Assembly (NCBI GenBank): GCA_910585615.1
Contig: CAJUFO010000096.1
Span: forward strand, 1-13,264
DNA: 13,264 bases
Source of the DNA: an uncultured Acetatifactor sp.
GTDB lineage: Bacteria > Bacillota > Clostridia > Lachnospirales > Lachnospiraceae
Direction: 5' to 3'
Under the pieces are notes generated by a model. The model was given only the letters and a program-made list of their open reading frames with translations. It did not search any database and was not told the origin of the DNA. Shown piece after piece: positions 1 to 6,759 of this stretch. The translations under genes were made by a program, and so were the position numbers. Positions within the stretch are counted from its first letter, which is position 1; every line of letters begins with the position of its first letter.

Positions 1-20
1 GTGGTATTTCCCGTAAAGAA

Positions 21-65
21 AGCAGCCGGAATGGGGATGGAATCCCGGTTCCGGCGGCAGCTTTT
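21..65. terminator. Hairpin terminator, probably bidirectional, downstream of the ABC exporter operon
   Basis: GCCGGAA (25-31) pairs perfectly with TTCCGGC (49-55). Inside this lie a 2-base mismatch, a second stem GGGAT (34-38)/ATCCC (42-46) and a 3-base loop. On the plus strand the hairpin is followed by GGCAGCTTTTA; on the minus strand by a looser T-rich run (GCTTTCTTTA). It lies about 70 bases beyond the stop of the minus-strand exporter gene, so it can end that operon, and it may also end a plus-strand gene to the left of the window. Neither T-tract is strong, so the direction is not certain. Confidence 0.6.
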
Positions 66-123
66 ATGTGATTAATGCTATATGGGGCCAGGCGCGGACA
101 TCGAGCAAAGATTACTCGGAAAT

Positions 124-1974
124 TCATGCACCGGTGTACTGGGCGGTCTCGAACTTCAGGGGCATCTGACCCTGTCCCCCCGCAGCCTCCTGGGTCAGGA
201 AATCATACTGGGACATATACAGCTCATAGTAAGCGCCCTCCTGGGCCACCAGCTCCTCGTGGGTGCCACGCTCCAGGATGCCGCCCTTATCGACGTACAT
301 GATACAGTCGGCATTCTTGATGGTGGACAGCCTGTGGGCGATGATGAAGGAGGTGCGGCCCTTTAGCAGCTCGTTCAGGCCCTTCTGCAGCAGGATTTCC
401 GTCTCCGTGTCGATGCTGGAGGTGGCCTCGTCCAGAATCAGTATCTTCGGGTCGGCCAGCAGCGCCCTGGCGAAGGAGATTAGCTGTCTCTGGCCCGCGG
501 AGAGCCTGCTTCCCCGCTCGTTCACCTCGGTGTAGTAGCCGTTCTCCATCTGGGAGATGAAGTCATGGGCGCATACGGTCTTGGCGGCGGCTATGACCTC
601 ATCGTCCGTGGCATCCAGCTTGCCGTAGCGGATATTGTCCATGATGGTGCCGGAGAAGATGAAGCTGTCCTGCATCATCACGCCCATCTGGGACCGCAGG
701 GAGCGGATTGTCACCGTAGCGATGTCCGTGCCGTCGATGAGCACCTGCCCCGAGTCCACATTGTAGAAGCGGGAGATCAGGTTCACGATGGTGGACTTCC
801 CTGCGCCGGTGGGCCCCACGAAAGCGTAGGTCTCGCCCTCCCTGGCGGTGAAGTTGATATTGTCCAGAATCCTGTGGCCCTCCTCATAGCTGAAGCACAC
901 ATCCTTGAATTCCACCTGGCCCTTGATGGGCGGCATTTCCGTAGCGCCCTCCGCGTCCTTCACCAGGACGGGCTCATCGATGGTCTCGAAAATGCGCTCC
1001 AGGTAGGAGATGGCGGTCAGCAGCGAGTTGTAGAAGCTGGCCAGGGTGTTGATCGGGGCCCAGAAGCGCCCGATATAGGCGGTGAAGGCGATCAGCACGC
1101 CCACCGTCAGCGTGGCGTCCGGGGCCAGGATCCAGCGGATGCCCAGCACGTAGATGAAGGATGTGGTGATGATGGAGATCATGTCCACGCTGGGTCCCAG
1201 GGTAAAGTTGTACAGGATTGCGTTCATCCAGGATTTTCTGTAATTGCCGCTTAAGTTGTTGAAAATCTGGTTGTTCTCGTTCTCCCGGACAAAGGACTGG
1301 GTGACCCGGATGCCATTGATGCTCTCCGCGATGTAGGCATTCAGGTTGCTCTGCTTGTTGGACTGGATCTGCCAGGCCTTCCGCTGACGCTTCTTGATGA
1401 AGACGATCACCAGGGCCAGGGCAGGCAATCCGCAGAGGCAGACCAAGGTCAGCCTCGTGTCGCAGAAGAGCATGAACAATATAATGAAGATAAGGTTGCA
1501 CAGGTCCGTGATGGTATTCACGATACCGTTGCTCAGCAGGTCGCTTAAGCTGTTCACATAGTTCACCACGCGCACCTGTATCTTGCCGTGGGGCCTGTCA
1601 TCATAGTAGGAGAAGGGCAGCTCCTGCAGATGATTGAAGATATCCGTGCGGATGGCGTGTATGATGTTCTGGCCCACGTTGCTCATGATCTTGATCTTGA
1701 AGCGCATGGCGATACCGGAGAAGGCTGCCACCGCCAGCGTCAGCATGCTCACGGCCACGATTCCCCTCATGTCCTTGTTGGGGATGTAGATGTCCATTAT
1801 CCTCTGGAAGAAGATGGGCACCAGCATGGTAGCCGCGGAGGCGCTGAGCATCAGGACGATGACGCCTGCCATTTTTGTTTTGTAAGGGGAGACATAGGCT
1901 CCCAGACGTTTCAACTGTCGGACGTCAAAGCTGTCTTCCAGCACTTCGTCCATGTCATATCGATTGCGTGCCAT
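124..1974 (-). CDS. ABC exporter half-transporter, catalytically complete subunit of a heterodimer
   Basis: This 616-residue protein is a fused membrane-domain/ATPase half-transporter of the multidrug and lipid exporter class (type IV ABC fold). Residues about 30-330 form the six-helix membrane domain, with hydrophobic runs near 36-55, 72-90, 155-192 and 262-303. Residues about 350-590 form the ATPase: Walker A GPTGAGKST (387-395), Q-loop MMQD (Q435), signature LSAGQ (491-495), Walker B ILILDE (511-516) with the catalytic glutamate, and switch histidine H547 (IIAHR). The signature has A where the consensus LSGGQ has G. That motif faces the ATP site formed by the partner's Walker A/B, which is itself degenerate. 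The start has AGAGAGG 7 bases upstream. It lies 41 bases after the partner gene in the same operon. The C-terminal 25 residues are an unremarkable tail. Substrate is unknown; drugs, peptides or lipids are all possible. Confidence 0.93.
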   Translation of the reverse strand: MARNRYDMDEVLEDSFDVRQLKRLGAYVSPYKTKMAGVIVLMLSASAATMLVPIFFQRIMDIYIPNKDMRGIVAVSMLTLAVAAFSGIAMRFKIKIMSNVGQNIIHAIRTDIFNHLQELPFSYYDDRPHGKIQVRVVNYVNSLSDLLSNGIVNTITDLCNLIFIILFMLFCDTRLTLVCLCGLPALALVIVFIKKRQRKAWQIQSNKQSNLNAYIAESINGIRVTQSFVRENENNQIFNNLSGNYRKSWMNAILYNFTLGPSVDMISIITTSFIYVLGIRWILAPDATLTVGVLIAFTAYIGRFWAPINTLASFYNSLLTAISYLERIFETIDEPVLVKDAEGATEMPPIKGQVEFKDVCFSYEEGHRILDNINFTAREGETYAFVGPTGAGKSTIVNLISRFYNVDSGQVLIDGTDIATVTIRSLRSQMGVMMQDSFIFSGTIMDNIRYGKLDATDDEVIAAAKTVCAHDFISQMENGYYTEVNERGSRLSAGQRQLISFARALLADPKILILDEATSSIDTETEILLQKGLNELLKGRTSFIIAHRLSTIKNADCIMYVDKGGILERGTHEELVAQEGAYYELYMSQYDFLTQEAAGGQGQMPLKFETAQYTGA

Positions 1975-2015
1975 AATTATACCTCTCTGTGCGCTTCAGC
2001 GCTACGATCCCTTCG

Positions 2016-3794
2016 TTATGCGATATGCTTTTTCTGCAGAAGCTCCTGGGGAATCTCCCCGTACTGGTTGTGGAAGGCCTTTGCGTAATAGCCGTCCTTG
2101 GCCAGCAGCTCGCTGTGGGTGCCCCGTTCGATGATCCGTCCGCCGTCCATGACCAGTATCAGGTCCGCATCCTTGATGGAAGAGATGCGGTAGGCGATGA
2201 TGAACACGGTACAGCCCTCCTTGATGCTCTTGAGCTGCTTCTGGATATAGCTCTCCGTCTCCATGTCCACGGCCGACGTGGTGTCGTCCAGGATCAGGAT
2301 GGAAGGATCCTTCAAGAGGGCCCTGGCCAGGGAGATGCGCTGCTTCTGGCCGCCGGAGAGCCCCATGCCCCGCTCGCCTACGATGGTGTCGTAGCCGTCC
2401 GGCATGGCGTTGATGAAGTGGTTGGCATCCGCCATGATCGCGGCTTTCTTTACCTGCTCGAAGCTGCAGTCAGGCCTGCCGTAGGCGATGTTGCCCTCTA
2501 TGGTGTCGGAGAACAGGAATACGTCCTGCATGGCCATGCCGATGTTGTCCCGCAGGTTGTACAGGTTCATGTCCCGGACATCCGTGCCGTTCACCAGCAC
2601 CTGCCCGGAGGTGGCGTCATAGAACCGGCACAGCAGGTTCATCAGCGTGGACTTGCCGGAGCCTGTGGAGCCGATGATGCCTACGGTCTGCCCGGCCTCC
2701 ACGCTGAAATTGATGTCTTTTATGATGTCCTCGTCGCCGTCGCTGTAGGCTACGTCCTTGAATTCCACCTGGCCGCGGATCTTCTCATGGGGATAGCCGA
2801 AGGTATCCGCGTGGTTCCAGGCGAAGCGGGGCGTGCGCACCTTGGGCTCCTCGCTGTAGGTGGCGTAGATCTTCTCCACGGAAGTGACGAAGTTCTGGAT
2901 ATCGTTGACCCACCAGCCCGCCATGCGCAGGGGCGCGTTGAGCATCCACAGATAGCCGTTGACCTTTACCAGGTCTCCCATGGTGACCTCCCCCTGGATG
3001 ACCATGTACCCGCCGTAGAGCATCAGGATGACGGTGAGGGCGTAGGCCAGGATCTCGAAGATCGGCACGTATTTCATCCACACCCGGGAGCCCTTGATCT
3101 GGGCGTCCCGGAACCTGTCGTTCTCAATCTGGAACTTGCCCTTCTCGTATTCTTCCTTGGCGAAAGCCTTCACCACCCGGTTGCCGCTGATGTTCTCCTG
3201 GACGAAGGCGTTCAGGGAGGAGAAGCAGTTGCGGTTGCGCTGGAAAGCGGGCTTCACCTCTTTGGACTGCTTGAAGGTGGAGATGGCCGTGAAGGGCAGC
3301 ACCACCAGCATGCACAGGGCCAGCTTCGGGCTCACGGTGAAGATCATCACCAGCGCGAAGATGAACAGCAGCACGTTCTGGTACACGGCGTAGATGACAT
3401 AGGCCACGAAATACCGGACGGCGTCCATGTCTCCCGTCTGGCGGCTCATCAGGTCGCCGGTGCGCTTCTTATTGTAAAAGTTGAAGTCCTCCTCCAGCAG
3501 CTTCTTGTACACGGTGCTGCGCATGTCGTAGAGGACGCCCTGGGAGGCGGTCTCGAACATGAGCTGGTACAGGAAGCGCAGGACGCAGTTGAGCAGCGTG
3601 ATCCCCACCAGGCATGCAATCAGCTTGGGCAGCAGGTCGTAGTTCCCTGCCTGGATGACCTCGTCCACCATGATGCCCGATATGTAGGGGTTGACGATGG
3701 ACAGGGCCGCGATGACCGTGGTCAGGAACAGGCCGCCGATCATCAGTTTCTGGTACTTCTTCAAGAAGCCGTAGAACCATTTGATAGGTGTCAT
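2016..3794 (-). CDS. ABC exporter half-transporter, degenerate-site subunit of a heterodimer
   Basis: First gene of the exporter operon. I place the start at the ATG at 3794 (592 residues) because GGGGAGG sits 8 bases upstream of it; an in-frame ATG 14 codons earlier (3836) lacks a proper ribosome-binding site. Numbering from the longer form, the membrane domain covers about 30-320 and the ATPase about 355-595: Walker A GSTGSGKST (389-397), Q-loop Q437, signature LSGGQ (493-497), Walker B ILILDD (513-518) and switch region IIAYR (546-550). Two catalytic residues are replaced: D518 stands where the glutamate should be, and Y549 where the histidine should be. This is the pattern of the degenerate-site subunit in heterodimeric exporters such as BmrC/BmrD, LmrC/LmrD and TM287/288. 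The site built on this protein should bind but barely hydrolyse ATP, while its intact LSGGQ completes the active site of the partner at 124-1974. Confidence 0.93.
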   Translation of the reverse strand: MTPIKWFYGFLKKYQKLMIGGLFLTTVIAALSIVNPYISGIMVDEVIQAGNYDLLPKLIACLVGITLLNCVLRFLYQLMFETASQGVLYDMRSTVYKKLLEEDFNFYNKKRTGDLMSRQTGDMDAVRYFVAYVIYAVYQNVLLFIFALVMIFTVSPKLALCMLVVLPFTAISTFKQSKEVKPAFQRNRNCFSSLNAFVQENISGNRVVKAFAKEEYEKGKFQIENDRFRDAQIKGSRVWMKYVPIFEILAYALTVILMLYGGYMVIQGEVTMGDLVKVNGYLWMLNAPLRMAGWWVNDIQNFVTSVEKIYATYSEEPKVRTPRFAWNHADTFGYPHEKIRGQVEFKDVAYSDGDEDIIKDINFSVEAGQTVGIIGSTGSGKSTLMNLLCRFYDATSGQVLVNGTDVRDMNLYNLRDNIGMAMQDVFLFSDTIEGNIAYGRPDCSFEQVKKAAIMADANHFINAMPDGYDTIVGERGMGLSGGQKQRISLARALLKDPSILILDDTTSAVDMETESYIQKQLKSIKEGCTVFIIAYRISSIKDADLILVMDGGRIIERGTHSELLAKDGYYAKAFHNQYGEIPQELLQKKHIA

Positions 3795-3869
3795 ATGCAA
3801 ATCCTCCCCGGAACGCCTGTGTCGTTTTTTTGGCATTCCATCCGCCTATTTATTGTTTGCGGGCTTATG

Positions 3870-3880
3870 GTACATTGTAC
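3870..3880 (-). promoter_or_regulatory. Palindrome GTACATTGTAC over a weak -10 element of the exporter operon
   Basis: GTACA-T-TGTAC is a perfect 11-base palindrome in the divergent intergenic region. Read on the minus strand it contains TACAAT (3874-3879), a good -10 hexamer about 80 bases upstream of the exporter start codon. The matching -35 region is poor, as expected for a promoter needing an activator such as the neighbouring AraC-family protein. An 11-base palindrome can occur by chance, so both the promoter and operator readings are tentative. Confidence 0.3.
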
Positions 3881-3956
3881 TTTTTAGGATACAAAAGGAA
3901 ATGGAGTATCTTGCACCCTTGATGGAAAATTTTGTAGCCGGAAATGAAAAAAGGGT

Positions 3957-3985
3957 TTTACTTTTGAGCCCAAAAAGGGTAAAAT
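3957..3985 (+). promoter_or_regulatory. Sigma-A-type promoter of the AraC-family regulator gene
   Basis: TTTACT (3957-3962), a 17-base spacer and TAAAAT (3980-3985) form a reasonable housekeeping promoter about 65 bases before the regulator start codon. The direct repeats AAAAAAGGGT (3947-3956) and AAAAAGGGT (3972-3980), spaced 24 bases apart, overlap it, so an activator or autorepressor could bind here. Confidence 0.5.
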
Positions 3986-4050
3986 AAAAAAACAGGATCG
4001 ATGGGGTAACCTATAGACGAAATTTCGCGTAAAGGCAGAAAGACGAAGAC

Positions 4051-4923
4051 ATGTGTGTAGAGACAAAAAAGCAGCAGGCAGGCGAGATTTCCATCGATGA
4101 GATGGATCCTACTTTCCTCTTTATATGGAAGGGAACCAGGCAGAAGGGGATGAAGGCATCCGAATACCGCAGCCACGACTTCCTGGAAATTGCGTATATT
4201 TTCTCAGGTGAGGGGAAGTACCGCATTGAGGACACTATTTACACGGTGCAGGAGGGAGATTTGCTCATCATCAATCCCGGAGACAGGCACCAGTCCTTGA
4301 ACTGTCCCGAGGCGGAGACGCCGTCCACGGAATTCTTCGTGGGCTTTTCGGATATCCGAATCGCGGGCTGCAAGGACAATTTCCTGCCGCTTCCCGACGG
4401 GCAGCATATCCTCCACACCACGGGGGAGCTGCGCCAGAGGCTGCTGCGGATCTGCTCCGCCATGGAGGCGGAGAACGCCGTGCGCAGGCAGGGGCGGTAT
4501 TTCATGATGAAGGCCTATCTGATGCAGATGCTCCTCCTGGTGATTAGGGAGCGGTGCGAGCCCATGGAGCGGCCGGTGGGCTGCGCCTTTGAGTCCGCCA
4601 ACAAGAAATACGTGGTGGAGCAGATTATGAACTATATCGAGGATCACTACAGCGAGAAGATTTCCCTGGATCAGATTGCGGAGAACATGTACTTAAGCCC
4701 GTTCTATATCTCGCGGATTTTCAAGAGCGAGACGGGGAACGCGCCAATCAGGTACCTGATTAATATCCGGCTGGAGAAGGCCAAGGAGCTGCTGGAGGGC
4801 GGCTATGAAGGGAGCATCCAGGAGGTGGCGGCCCAGGTGGGCTATGACGACGCGTACCATTTCAGCAAGCTTTTCAAGAAGCGGTACGGGATTTCTCCCT
4901 CCCAGGCAAGGCACAGCGGGTAG
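4051..4923 (+). CDS. AraC-family transcriptional regulator with N-terminal cupin domain
   Basis: This 290-residue protein has the classic two-domain AraC layout. Residues about 40-100 form a cupin-like ligand-binding barrel (HDFLEIAYIFSGEGKYRI, then EGDLLIINPGDRH at 69-80). Residues about 190-290 form the tandem helix-turn-helix DNA-binding domain: first HTH about 204-226 (SLDQIAENMYLSPFYISRIF), second about 254-275, followed by the family signature around GYDDAYHFSKLFKKRYGISP (264-283). The ligand is probably a small molecule sensed by the cupin, but nothing visible identifies it. The start at 4051 has only a weak ribosome-binding site (AAAGG, about 14 bases upstream), so translation may be inefficient; no better in-frame start is visible. 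It is divergent from the ABC exporter operon, which suggests it controls the exporter. I see no clear terminator after it. Confidence 0.92.
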   Translation: MCVETKKQQAGEISIDEMDPTFLFIWKGTRQKGMKASEYRSHDFLEIAYIFSGEGKYRIEDTIYTVQEGDLLIINPGDRHQSLNCPEAETPSTEFFVGFSDIRIAGCKDNFLPLPDGQHILHTTGELRQRLLRICSAMEAENAVRRQGRYFMMKAYLMQMLLLVIRERCEPMERPVGCAFESANKKYVVEQIMNYIEDHYSEKISLDQIAENMYLSPFYISRIFKSETGNAPIRYLINIRLEKAKELLEGGYEGSIQEVAAQVGYDDAYHFSKLFKKRYGISPSQARHSG

Positions 4924-4964
4924 GGGCAGGGAGATTGTCAAATATTTAACTTATCGGAATCCTG

Positions 4965-4993
4965 TTTTCATTTGGGACAAATTTTGGTATAAT
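4965..4993 (+). promoter_or_regulatory. Strong promoter with extended -10 element, upstream of the peptidase-fusion gene
   Basis: TATAAT (4988-4993) is a perfect -10 hexamer preceded by TGG (extended -10, TGN). A -35-like TTTTCA (4965-4970) sits 17 bases upstream. Transcription would start near 5000, at the edge of the 9-bp hairpin at 5002-5025. Confidence 0.75.
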
Positions 4994-5001
4994 GCTAGAT
5001 A

Positions 5002-5025
5002 ATAGAATCCAAGAGAGGATTCTAT
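5002..5025 (+). promoter_or_regulatory. Perfect 9-bp hairpin/operator at the predicted transcript start
   Basis: ATAGAATCC (5002-5010) and GGATTCTAT (5017-5025) are exact inverted repeats around a 6-base AAGAGA loop. The predicted +1 from TATAAT is about 5000, so the repeat would be a 5'-terminal stem-loop of the mRNA or a repressor operator just downstream of +1. It is not followed by a T-tract, so it is not a terminator for the gene before it. Which of the two roles applies cannot be decided from sequence. Confidence 0.55.
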
Positions 5026-5065
5026 GATAGACCCTGACAGTAAAATAACGGAACGGAGGTAAGCA

Positions 5066-5734
5066 ATGAGGTATTTCTTTCAATCGGTGGTGGAAAAGAA
5101 AGACAAGGGCTATATGATTCAGATTCCATTCAATGTATGGGAGGTCTGCAAGCAGCGGGACATCATCCAGGCGGAGGTGATTCTGGACAACAAAATCATC
5201 GAATGCGAGCTGCTGCCCATAGAGAAGGGCAATTATGAGATTCATATCGGGGACGAGGACGCGGTGAGCGTGGAGCTGGGGGTGCCCCACAAAATCCTGC
5301 TGCATATATCCGGTTCCCTGATCAGGATGGACCAGAACAGCCCCTACAGCTTCGAGAACCCCATCCGCAAGATTGACGGCATAAACGTCATCATCCAGCC
5401 CGAGGACGGCCTCTGCGGCCAGTCCTGCGTGGCCATGCTGGCGGGAAATACCATAGCGGAGGTCATCACCGTCATGGACTGCAGGGAGTGGCAGGCCACC
5501 ATGGGCATGATGATTTCTGCCCTGAATTATTACGGAATCGACCACGCCGATGTCATTAATTACACGGAAGGCCGGGACACCGTGCTGCCCAAGTGCTGCA
5601 TCATGATGGAGAAGATGGGGCGGTTCTGCCATTATCTGGTGCACTACGACGGGAAGTTCTACGACTCCAACTTAGGGATACTGGAGGAGTATGACATGTC
5701 CAAGCTTTTGGGGTATCTGGAGATCAAGTGCTAG
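5066..5734 (+). CDS. DUF1905-like domain fused to a papain/C39-like cysteine peptidase domain
   Basis: This 222-residue protein has no signal peptide or membrane segment, so it is probably cytoplasmic. Residues about 1-88 resemble DUF1905, a small beta-barrel seen in YdeI-type proteins: KGYMIQIPFNVWEV (14-27), a central strand-rich part, and SVELGVPHKILLHISG (68-83). Residues about 104-220 look like a papain-fold peptidase of the C39-like kind: Q111 precedes CGQSC (117-121), then a helix VAMLAGNTIAEVI (122-134), and CHYLVHYDGKFYDS (188-201) supplies a candidate catalytic H189 with D200 or N202. Cys-His-Asp plus an oxyanion Gln is the expected set. Bacterial C39-like domains cleave peptide leaders or act as toxins or effectors; the role here is unknown. 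The start has GGAGGT 5 bases upstream. It is transcribed alone from its own promoter, with a stem-loop at the transcript start, and is followed by a large palindrome. The domain assignments are from motif reading; the peptidase part is the firmer of the two. Confidence 0.8.
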   Translation: MRYFFQSVVEKKDKGYMIQIPFNVWEVCKQRDIIQAEVILDNKIIECELLPIEKGNYEIHIGDEDAVSVELGVPHKILLHISGSLIRMDQNSPYSFENPIRKIDGINVIIQPEDGLCGQSCVAMLAGNTIAEVITVMDCREWQATMGMMISALNYYGIDHADVINYTEGRDTVLPKCCIMMEKMGRFCHYLVHYDGKFYDSNLGILEEYDMSKLLGYLEIKC

Positions 5735-5796
5735 GAGATGTTCCTGGAATAGGGGAAATCCGCAGAGGGTCATCGCAGGTTGGACAGCGGTACTTG

Positions 5797-5851
5797 CGCG
5801 GAAACGAAAAGGGGACAGGCTTTGTGGCCATGTCCCCTTTTCGTTTCCGCG
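5797..5851. terminator. Perfect 21-bp inverted repeat, bidirectional terminator or REP-like palindrome
   Basis: The arms 5797-5817 and 5831-5851 are exact inverted repeats of 21 bases; the core is AAAAGGGGACA/TGTCCCCTTTT. The 13-base loop can pair further as GGC/GCC with one bulged A, leaving a 6-base loop. The AAAA/TTTT flanks of the GC-rich core make it a terminator in both directions. It lies 62 bases after the stop of the plus-strand peptidase-fusion gene and 1 base after the stop of the minus-strand reading frame at 5853, the expected place for a shared convergent terminator. The arms are longer than a terminator needs, and GGGGACA/TGTCCCC palindromes resemble dispersed REP-type repeats of clostridia, so a mobile-repeat origin is possible. 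Confidence 0.75.
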
Positions 5852-5852
5852 T

Positions 5853-6254
5853 TCAAAAGGTATACTCCCTGGACTGCTGGTAGCTGTAGGTCTGCAGACG
5901 GCTGTGCCGGTCGTAGGTCACGGTATAGCACTCCTGCGGACAATCCGCTTCCGCGGTCTGGCGGAGCATGATGCCGGCTGTGGAGGGCCTGCTGGAACGG
6001 GATTCCTGATGCCTGCTCCCGCCCTGTTCCCTTCTCGGCTTCGGCACACCTGCCACCATTTGAACCGGGTACACTTTGAAACTGTCCTGAAAGCCAACTC
6101 CGTTTGCTCCGTCAATCCCTCCTTGGATGTGTATTTCAACAGTGTCTCTTTCTTGTAAGATATATCGGCGAAAACAGTGGAAAAAATTACTTATTTCTAA
6201 AATAAAAATTAAATCGGCCCATAAGCAGGAAAGTGAGAAAAGAAGAGAAAACAT
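5853..6254 (-). CDS. Possible small protein or gene remnant, start unresolved
   Basis: This minus-strand frame is open for up to 133 codons. From about 6140 down to the stop it reads like a real protein of this genome: GC-rich third positions and a plausible C-terminus (CPQECYTVTYDRHSRLQTYS, then QQSREYTF and TGA). The upstream 38 codons lie in AT-rich DNA, and the ATG at 6254 is preceded by pyrimidines with no ribosome-binding site. No in-frame ATG or GTG further in has one either (for example ATG at 6059). The likeliest reading is a small unrecognised gene whose 5' end is lost or misread, or a decayed remnant. Supporting it, the 21-bp terminator palindrome begins 1 base after its stop. No domain, signal peptide or catalytic motif is recognisable in the coding-like part, so no function is proposed. 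Confidence 0.38.
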   Translation of the reverse strand: MFSLLFSLSCLWADLIFILEISNFFHCFRRYILQERDTVEIHIQGGIDGANGVGFQDSFKVYPVQMVAGVPKPRREQGGSRHQESRSSRPSTAGIMLRQTAEADCPQECYTVTYDRHSRLQTYSYQQSREYTF

Positions 6255-6307
6255 TAAAAAAAGAGGGAAAAAGAAAGATATAGATTCATGTTTGTTCGTG
6301 AATATGT

Positions 6308-6336
6308 TTGCAAAGACTTACATATAAAACTATTAT
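6308..6336 (+). promoter_or_regulatory. Sigma-A promoter of groES-groEL
   Basis: TTGCAA (6308-6313), a 17-base spacer and TATTAT (6331-6336) form a good housekeeping promoter. Predicted +1 is near 6343, immediately before the CIRCE operator. The 170 bases upstream are very AT-rich and largely purine on this strand, which could act as an UP element. Confidence 0.8.
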
Positions 6337-6348
6337 ATGTTCCAGAGA

Positions 6349-6375
6349 TTAGCACTCGAAGCAAATGAGTGCTAA
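6349..6375. promoter_or_regulatory. CIRCE operator (HrcA-binding site)
   Basis: TTAGCACTC (6349-6357), 9 bases, then GAGTGCTAA (6367-6375) is an exact match to the CIRCE consensus TTAGCACTC-N9-GAGTGCTAA. In Firmicutes, HrcA binds CIRCE and represses groESL until heat stress; the GroE chaperonin itself helps HrcA to be active. Placed just after the predicted +1, it would block transcription and also form a stem in the leader RNA. The hrcA gene is not in this window. Confidence 0.98.
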
Positions 6376-6402
6376 CAAAGAAAACAACAGGAGGCAATTA
6401 TC

Positions 6403-6690
6403 ATGAAATTAGTACCTTTAGGTGACAGAGTCGTATTAAAGCAGTTAGTTGCAGAAGAGACCACGAAATCCGGCATCGTGCTTCCCGGGCAGAGCAAGGA
6501 GAAGCCCCAGCAGGCAGAGGTGGTTGCGGTAGGCCCTGGCGGCATGGTGGACGGCAAGGAAGTGAAGATGGAGGTAAAGGTGGGCGACAACGTGATTTAC
6601 TCCAAGTATGCCGGAACCGAAGTAAAGCTGGACGAGGAAGAGTTCATCGTAGTAAAGCAGAACGATATCCTGGCAGTGATAGAGAACTAA
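6403..6690 (+). CDS. groES: Co-chaperonin GroES (Hsp10)
   Basis: This 95-residue protein has the usual length for bacterial GroES. It forms the heptameric lid that closes the GroEL cavity in the cytoplasm. The start LVPLGDRVVLKQ (3-14) is the family hallmark; the mobile loop that contacts GroEL lies about 17-33 (EETTKSGIVLPGQSKEK), and VGDNVIYSKYAGTEVK (61-76) and the C-terminal DILAVIE are also typical. AGGAGG lies 8 bases before the ATG. It is the first gene of the operon, 27 bases downstream of CIRCE, and groEL follows after 69 bases. Confidence 0.98.
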   Translation: MKLVPLGDRVVLKQLVAEETTKSGIVLPGQSKEKPQQAEVVAVGPGGMVDGKEVKMEVKVGDNVIYSKYAGTEVKLDEEEFIVVKQNDILAVIEN

Positions 6691-6759
6691 GCAGGGGCGT
6701 TCTTCCGGGTACAAAATAAGTTTCAATCATAATAAATATAAATGGAGGCATGAAGAATC

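Noticed and set aside
3795..3836. Longer N-terminus for the first exporter subunit (ATG at 3836)
   Set aside because: The added 14 residues overlap the strong GGGGAGG ribosome-binding site of the ATG at 3794 and have no good site of their own.
1989..3887. 632-codon plus-strand frame opposite the first exporter gene
   Set aside because: Antisense shadow of a clear ABC transporter; the composition (V, L, H, D, G rich) is typical of mirror frames.
5735..6158. Plus-strand frames after the peptidase-fusion gene
   Set aside because: They run through the large palindrome and lie opposite the more coding-like minus-strand frame; no ribosome-binding site or motif.
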